A stretch of 64,000 nt of DNA. Source: Paragonimus westermani. Taxonomy: Eukaryota > Platyhelminthes > Trematoda > Plagiorchiida > Troglotrematidae. The notes beneath the pieces are model-generated. The model made no database searches. It was not told the origin of the DNA and was given only the letters and a program-made list of their open reading frames with translations. Made by a program: the position numbers and the translations under genes. Each line of letters begins with the position of its first letter. Position 1 is the first letter of the stretch. The stretch is from contig QNGE01003319.1 in NCBI GenBank assembly GCA_008508345.1, positions 1 to 64,000 of the forward strand. Reading direction: 5' to 3'. Shown piece by piece: positions 58,531 through 64,000 of this stretch.

Positions 58531-61500
58531 CGAGTTTCATGTTCATATGGAAACCCGATAGTTGGTAGCTGGACAAACAGCAGTATCACCCTAGGCAGTG
58601 TCATACCTGTGGGTTACATACCGGTTACATGACTGTCGTCTGGTGGATGCGATCCTAGACTAGAGACCAGCACACTCTGATAAGTGTAGGGCAGTTTTAT
58701 CTTTGCTAGGTTGGCTGGTTGACGACAAAATGCCCTCTCACAAAAGCACACATCTGACTTGGTGCATACCAGTACCTGGTCGGAATCCACGCAGGTGCTC
58801 CATCCTGACTTGCAGTCTTGGAAACTGCCATCCCACTGATAGCTGACAGTCACATGTTCAATCTGTACCCGCGATTGACTCAGCGATGGAAGTCTACGAA
58901 TGGCGCACTGATGTCTAGAATACCCAAACCCTGCTTTTTTGTGTGATGCTGGAATTGATCGTTCATAAATAACTCGGGCCAGTGAACGCGATATTTTGTG
59001 TTAGAACTGTGGATCGGATCATTTTGGTTGGCGGGTCGTAGATTGTAGACATCTGTTTCATCTCTTCACCGACGTAGTAAAAAGCTTAGTTTTCTAAGCA
59101 AACTTGGTCTAAATTACGTCGCCTACATAGATCAAACACTTGTAATCCGATTTTCATCCATCTGACATGTACCTCGTTTCCGTATACTGGCGCCAATGGG
59201 TTTTTAATTGTGTTGTCTGACATCATTATTCAAACTAACAACTTAGTGAAAATCGAAATGAATAACGGGAAGTGGAAGCGCGGAATTCCTGGTAGAAACT
59301 GAAAGTGTGTACAAATGCAATGAGCTATCGGAGCTATCCCACTCTAGCTGTTTCTTTTCTCTATTATTGGTTACACTTTCTGGTAGTATCACCATCCTGG
59401 CCCAACCCTGCATGTGCCTTTTCCACTAATTAGGCTGCAGCTCGTAGAATAACAGTCAAGCACTGGCCTGTCTCAAATTTTACTACCGAATGCCATGCAC
59501 CTGGCCTTTGCATCATTCGGCTGATCTTCCAAACTAAATTGTGCAATGCTACTGATAAAACTTGAATTCATGACTTTTATATTTGGCAGTTGAGTCCCAG
59601 TTTTTCAGAGCGCATTAGAGTGCACGCTGTTATTCACGTTCCTCACTTAACCGGCAGTCTTTTCTCCTGGTCTACACGTGGCATGAATTCACAAAATCCG
59701 ACTAAGCCTCTGAATCGTTAGCAACTACTCCTTCGGTAATGTCGAGTTAATTCGTACACGGCAGTAATTTGGTTTGTTAACGAATCAGCTCCATCTTGTA
59801 GGTGTTTTCCGCTCTGAAAATGTAAACCTCACTCTGAATTGACCAACATCTAATCTGTTCCAGAATTGCCTATTGTCTTCTGCTTTGATCCGTTAGCGGG
59901 TGGTCAGAGAATGTCAGACTGACCAATTGATAAAGATCCCACACGATCAAGACATCCAAACTGAACAGGAATTACGTTGAGTTTGATTTACTCTGCATGT
60001 GTCCGTAGAGGAAAACAACGACCAAGCTTATCCTTGATTGATTAACTGGTCGCCTGGATCTCACTCCCAATTACAAAGGTCTGGAAGCGCTGGACAGAAT
60101 GATACTCCACAGTTCTGTTGATGTAACAGGTCAAGCGTTGTTGCCATGATTATTACGTTTCGTAGGGCGTCTGGAGGTTCACAGTAGCATAGTGACTTTC
60201 GGTGGAGATTGTGCACAAAAGACCTCATCTTGAGTGATTTCATGCTGCTCAATTCATGAATAATTTTGTTTCCACCTGGACTCATTCCAACTGGAACATT
60301 TTAAATGAGTTTCCAACTGGAATATTGTTATCCACTCAAGCAATTCACACGAAATAATCGCACCCGTCGCTGCTTTACAAGCGATTTTCGGTAGTTTAAG
60401 GTCCAAGGGTTTAGCTGATAACACGAAGGCTGCTGGCCTGCGTCGCCTTGTCACCACCTGGGTAGCCCCAATGTGGACGGATCCGATCACTGAGTGTGAG
60501 TTAGTTTGGTTGTCAAAAACTCCTGCTGCAGTTCGAAACGGTCGTGGTCATAGCCAGTATGAAGTGATAGTCTGAGATGAACGGTATCTTTTCAGACCAG
60601 AGGAATGTTAGCAAGTCATACAATGAACTCTTGTTCAGCATTAAATGCTGCCCTTACTGGGGGTAGTCGGACAGTGTTTGATGGCGAATTTCATGTTTAA
60701 TGTGCCTGATACTGAAAACGTTAGTGGGTTTATATTAAACAGAAGATTTAGCCAGTTTAATCTTGATTATGTACAGTGCTGCCTCCATGAGATACCTCTT
60801 ACATAAGACGACTTTTCGTTGAAACGGTGAAGCCTCCATTAAGAACGTTCTCAGTATGAATTCCCATCAATCGCTTCAAAGTGACACGGAGTGCCATCTC
60901 ATTTCAATTTTACTCCCACATGAATTACACAAGCTGGTCACCATCCTATGAAGAGCAAGAGGATTCTTTCGTCACGCCAGTGTTGCTTGCACGCAGGAGG
61001 GACAAACGAATTGGTGTAATGTGGCATGTAAAAACGTTTGGACAGTTGTCAGAACGTACTAAGCCTCTTCATCGCTGCAGAATGATCGTGGTGAGCAGCC
61101 TTCCTACAGGGGTCAGATGCCATGTCAGTGAGTAAACGGTGGCCCACGTTCACCACATCTAATAAGTGCACAGATTAATGCATCCGTGGCTTATAGTGAT
61201 GCTTAACTGAAATAATGGGGTAGAGAAACAAGTCTTGGCTAGGAGGCAAAAGAAATGGAAGTGGTATGATCAAAATACAACTCCCAACTGGAATATTCAA
61301 CGTCAAGGTACTTACATCAGCCACTGTGACTCGCGATAGCCACAGACCGAAAAGCAGACCCAACCTACTGTGACTGACATTTTGGTGATTCACCTATTTT
61401 TGTACCACGTCAGTACTTGTCCACTGTTTTAGACACTCGAGCTTGAGCTTCAAAGATATGTCCCTCTGACACCAGAGACGTCCCAATTTATTTACTACCG

Positions 61501-61599
61501 TCCTACATTTGTGAATACCAGCTTCTGCTTCATTTCCCAGGCATCCACCGTCGTTGCTGCACTTTCCTGAGTGTCAATGAACAATATCCGAGTGTGCCA

Positions 61600-61760
61600 C
61601 TCGGTGTTGAAACTGTTAAACAGTTCGTCGTAGACCCTAACCTGAGTTGAATTTTGAGAATAAAGTGCCGGCAGTATGTTCGCATACATGTTCTGTACAC
61701 CTTTCTGTTTAAGCAACTTTCAAAGGGTAGATCTACCCATCAAATCGGAAACACTTTGGT
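61600..61760 (-). mobile_element. RTE-like LINE fragment (reverse transcriptase palm)
   Basis: The minus-strand frame reads LKQKGVQNMYANILPALYSQ then NSTQVRVYDELFNSFNT. It matches KRRRVPTKYVNILSALYSHT and QVRVYGELSDSFST in the copy at 53.5 kb. Only about 50 residues of the palm region are present. The adjoining minus-strand sequence to about 61.5 kb (ESAATTVDAWEMKQKLVF) stays open but I cannot assign it. Confidence 0.7.
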
Positions 61761-62899
61761 AATGGGGAACAACTGCCAACCGGATTTACACGAGATGCTG
61801 CCCCAGCATTTGACGAAGATTTCATCCTTCTTCAGCAGAAGGGAAAAGTGATAGCTTAATTATAATGGTCACTTTATTGAAGTGACCTTAACGTTGTGAA
61901 GTCATAAGCCAAACAAAATGATGTGTGGTAGCTTTTCACGCGAATGTTCTTAAATAAGAGGCGACAAGCTGACAGCAGATGTTGCACGTCATGTAAGTCA
62001 GCAAAAGTCAACCGAATTCATAAGTTCTCGTTTGATCGTGTGGTTCCGAAGAGTTGGTCTCCCATACAAGTTCTGTGAAACATTGACGCCACGTTACTTT
62101 AGGGTCTATGGCCGAATATGTACTGACTGCCAACTGGTTGCTAATTCCATGTACGGCAGTTTGGTCCTGGCGATGTAGCCCGTGACCCAACGAACAGAGT
62201 AGGATATTCCGAAGCAGCCTAGTTTTCGGTACCTTGTTACAACAGAAAGATATCGAGGTAAACGAAATGCTAGGATATGTGAACTCGCTGATGGTAATGC
62301 CAAAGTTTTAAATGGGGAGTAACGTCACCATCGTGCAACGTGTCAGTGCAAGTGATGGTTTTTTGTGCAGACGTGTCGGCTTAGCGGAAAGAGAAAGAAC
62401 TCATCATTAAACATGTTCTGACTTTCGCTGGAGGCTTGCGTCCATTCGGAATAAGTTGAACTGTCACAATTGCACTCATGAAGATTGACATGTAACACGG
62501 GCTTCTTGGTTTCTACGTTAAATGACGTAAAGGGAAGTCTCGTAAAACATTTTGATAATGATTCTGTTGCAGTCTGTATTTTCGTCGAAGTACGAAAAAC
62601 GTCCCTCTGAGGGGAGGAGAGAGAACGGTAACTTGGCTAGTTGTGGGCAGAATATTCAATGCTTATTGGTAGGTACAGTGCTGGACAACCTGCGTAATAC
62701 ACTAAGTAGCTGAAATGCCAAATTTAAGGCTACTACTTCAAATGTACTGTGGTTGAACGTGCATCCGACCGACAGTCACTCACAAGCTCGTTCTGCTTGC
62801 CGTAACCCTGACCGACACGCGCATATTGCTTGTGAGACGTCGTGCGCGTAAACATGCGCAACACAACCTTCCGTAATTGATTTCAATCGAAATTACTCG

Positions 62900-63193
62900 A
62901 TGGATCAAGTGTACCACGCACCTCTACATCTGGTGGGTCATCGTGAAAACCGACCACCACACAAGTCAGTCCCGCCCGTGCACCCTCAATTAACCCATCG
63001 ATCGATCGCAACTGCTCCGTTGATTACTTGTCGATTCCTCATTGAGTCGACTACCGGGTCGCTCGATAAACAGTTCCCAACAACTAGTGCCCTATTCACT
63101 TCCAAACATGGAGTTCGTAAGCAAAGTACTCAACATATCTCGACTTCGCCAAAATTGGTAACATCAGAAACCGTTTCAGAGCCGATGATATGA
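62900..63193 (+). CDS. possible upstream exon or leader frame of the terminal gene
   Basis: An ATG-initiated open frame of 97 residues, Pro/His/Ser/Thr-rich, with no recognised domain. A gtaagc donor at 63117 (phase 1) could join to an AG at 63333-63334, leaving a 218-nt intron and continuing in frame into 63335 onward. Both splice signals are only fair. It could equally be chance open sequence or 5' UTR. Confidence 0.25.
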   Translation: MDQVYHAPLHLVGHRENRPPHKSVPPVHPQLTHRSIATAPLITCRFLIESTTGSLDKQFPTTSALFTSKHGVRKQSTQHISTSPKLVTSETVSEPMI

Positions 63194-63345
63194 ATGACAA
63201 AAGCCGCAATTATCAACCATACTTCATGGACTAGCCGAAGTGCGGATTGAGACCTGTATTATCAAAACGACAGCAACCAGCGTCACGTAGTTTTCTGCAA
63301 ATAAGGTCAACGCACCATTAAACACTTTGAAAAGAGTTGGTCCGG

Positions 63346-63984
63346 ATGATGCAGACTTCCTATATCCCCAGTCGCTCCATAAGCGAAGAAACGCTTTACG
63401 ACAAAGCAGTTGATTTGACTGTTTCATACAATTCGCTACCGACTGTTAAATGTGGAAGGTTTCGCAAGATCGATAATACCCGCTTCTACCTGCATAACGA
63501 GTTCATGGAAGATTTTGCGAGTCACCTAACGGTATTAACACATTGCCTCTTTCCAATAATTCATTTCGATGGAGAACAGATGAAATGGCCCAAAATGCCG
63601 ATAAAAACGTTGCAGACGGGCGTGTCAATTTACCAAGGCAAGTTAGATCAACAAGGTTTGAGTCCGGTTTAGGAATTTCGATTTGCAGAGCAGCTAGAAA
63701 TAAGAGTTAATCTTACCTATTGTCGAAGCGTTTCCGACAAGAAATCCTACATACTTACGAAAGAGATGGAGAAGCATCAACGAGAGTGCGACCGCCGATT
63801 CACCTCTTCGTTGAAAGAAACTGAACACAACGCACTACGGTGCACAGCAAACCAGATGTTTCGTGGCGAAAAGTCCAAGCGTTCGACTTCGCGATACATC
63901 ACTAAGTATCATCACTGGGATGAACAATACAAACCCCCATGCTCCGAATTCTTGGCCACTTCAAGAGCTATGTATTCAGAATAA
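63346..63984 (+). CDS. unrecognised protein gene with probable 33-nt intron
   Basis: The frame from ATG 63346 to TAA 63982-63984 is open except for one TAG at 63670-63672. That TAG lies between an AAG/gtttga donor (63656) and a tttgcag acceptor (63688), which would define a 33-nt in-frame intron and give 201 residues. A GC-AG choice (AAG/gcaagt at 63638, 51 nt, also in frame) gives 195. Very short introns of this size are known in flukes. The protein is hydrophilic, with CGRFRKIDNTRFYLHNEFME, a helical charged stretch EMEKHQRECDRRFTSSLKET and a C terminus SRYITKYHHWDEQYKPPCSE. I see no signal peptide, membrane segment or known domain. Alternatives are a pseudogene or chance frame. Confidence 0.5.
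63656..63688 (+). other. candidate 33-nt intron
   Basis: It begins gtttgagtcc after CAACAAG and ends cgatttgcag before AGCAG. Removing it keeps the frame and removes the only stop. Competing boundary: a gcaagt donor at 63638, which matches the GC-AG donor consensus and also preserves frame. Confidence 0.45.
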
Positions 63985-63985
63985 A
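63980..63985 (+). promoter_or_regulatory. candidate polyadenylation signal overlapping stop codon
   Basis: AATAAA reads across the TAA stop of the terminal gene (GAA TAA AGG). If used, cleavage would fall 10-30 nt downstream, at or beyond the window end, leaving almost no 3' UTR. The hexamer may be coincidental. Confidence 0.35.
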
Positions 63986-64000
63986 GGCCTCCAACGCCTG

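Larger units (their letters stand above)
55494..62899. other. EFR3 downstream region and intergenic repeats
   Basis: This 7.4-kb stretch contains the EFR3 3' UTR (end unknown), a decayed LINE (56750-58530, minus) and a small LINE fragment (61600-61760, minus). Sequence at 58.6-61.4 and 61.8-62.9 kb shows no recognised family. A minus-strand open segment near 60.06-60.49 kb is interrupted and unrecognised. Confidence 0.6.

Noticed and set aside
60061..60490. Minus-strand open segments (74 and 78 residues) downstream of EFR3
   Set aside because: They overlap in different frames, are stopped repeatedly and show no domain; a decayed repeat is more likely than a gene.
58614..62303. Apparent similarity between minus-strand frames near 58.7 and 62.2 kb (KLPYTYQ versus KLPYMEL)
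   Set aside because: The resemblance is limited to a few residues and the DNA does not align beyond it.

Overview
This is a eukaryotic nuclear window, most likely from a digenean trematode (flatworm fluke). The case rests on short coding exons separated by multi-kilobase AT-rich introns with GT-AG borders, a moderate GC content judged by eye, and many decayed copies of a LINE whose reverse transcriptase resembles the RTE-type LINEs common in flukes. I cannot name the species. There are no operons, tRNA/rRNA genes or CRISPR arrays.

The main gene is on the + strand and fills positions 1-55,493. It is the 3' two-thirds of an EFR3 homologue (human EFR3A/EFR3B, Drosophila rolling blackout), the plasma-membrane scaffold that recruits phosphatidylinositol 4-kinase III-alpha. 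I place eleven exons: 471-652, 7039-7305, 8480-8558, 12575-12697, 14251-14421, 23757-23833, 29385-29689, 32262-32353, 45034-45157 (tentative), 50653-50762 and 55227-55493. All splice phases match from exon to exon. The summed coding length is 1,797 nt, or 598 residues plus a stop. Eight exons align well with recalled human EFR3A; exons 8 and 9 rest on splice phase and position, and exon 11 on splice phase and weak similarity. The first part of the protein (about 380 residues in human EFR3A, including the palmitoylated N terminus) lies upstream of the window.

The introns hold mobile-element debris. An RTE-like LINE occurs as copies or fragments at 1-43, 17453-17745, 25700-25775, 42232-42570, 45255-47635, 52324-53700, 56750-58530 and 61600-61760. 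All but the first are antisense to EFR3. Two copies contain assembly gaps (one N at 42360; N run 52505-53475). Other repeats are a tRNA-derived SINE family (4.1, 4.4, probably 17.35 kb), an LTR-like repeat in opposite orientations (6.1-6.7 and 28.1-28.7 kb), a dispersed family with a foldback pair (11.4-11.9 and 38.7-39.0 kb), a Tc1/mariner-like DDE transposase fragment (36.0-36.3 kb), and a long near-perfect palindrome (32819-33028).

Downstream of EFR3 (55.5-62.9 kb) is repeat-rich intergenic DNA. The last kilobase probably carries a second, unrecognised + strand gene (63346-63984). Its reading frame is open except for one TAG, and that TAG lies inside a plausible 33-nt intron. No clearly new biological system is visible. 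The points most worth checking are the palindrome, the second gene and its tiny intron, the weak donor or alternative end at EFR3 exon 9, and a miniature LINE made of joined 5' and 3' ends.
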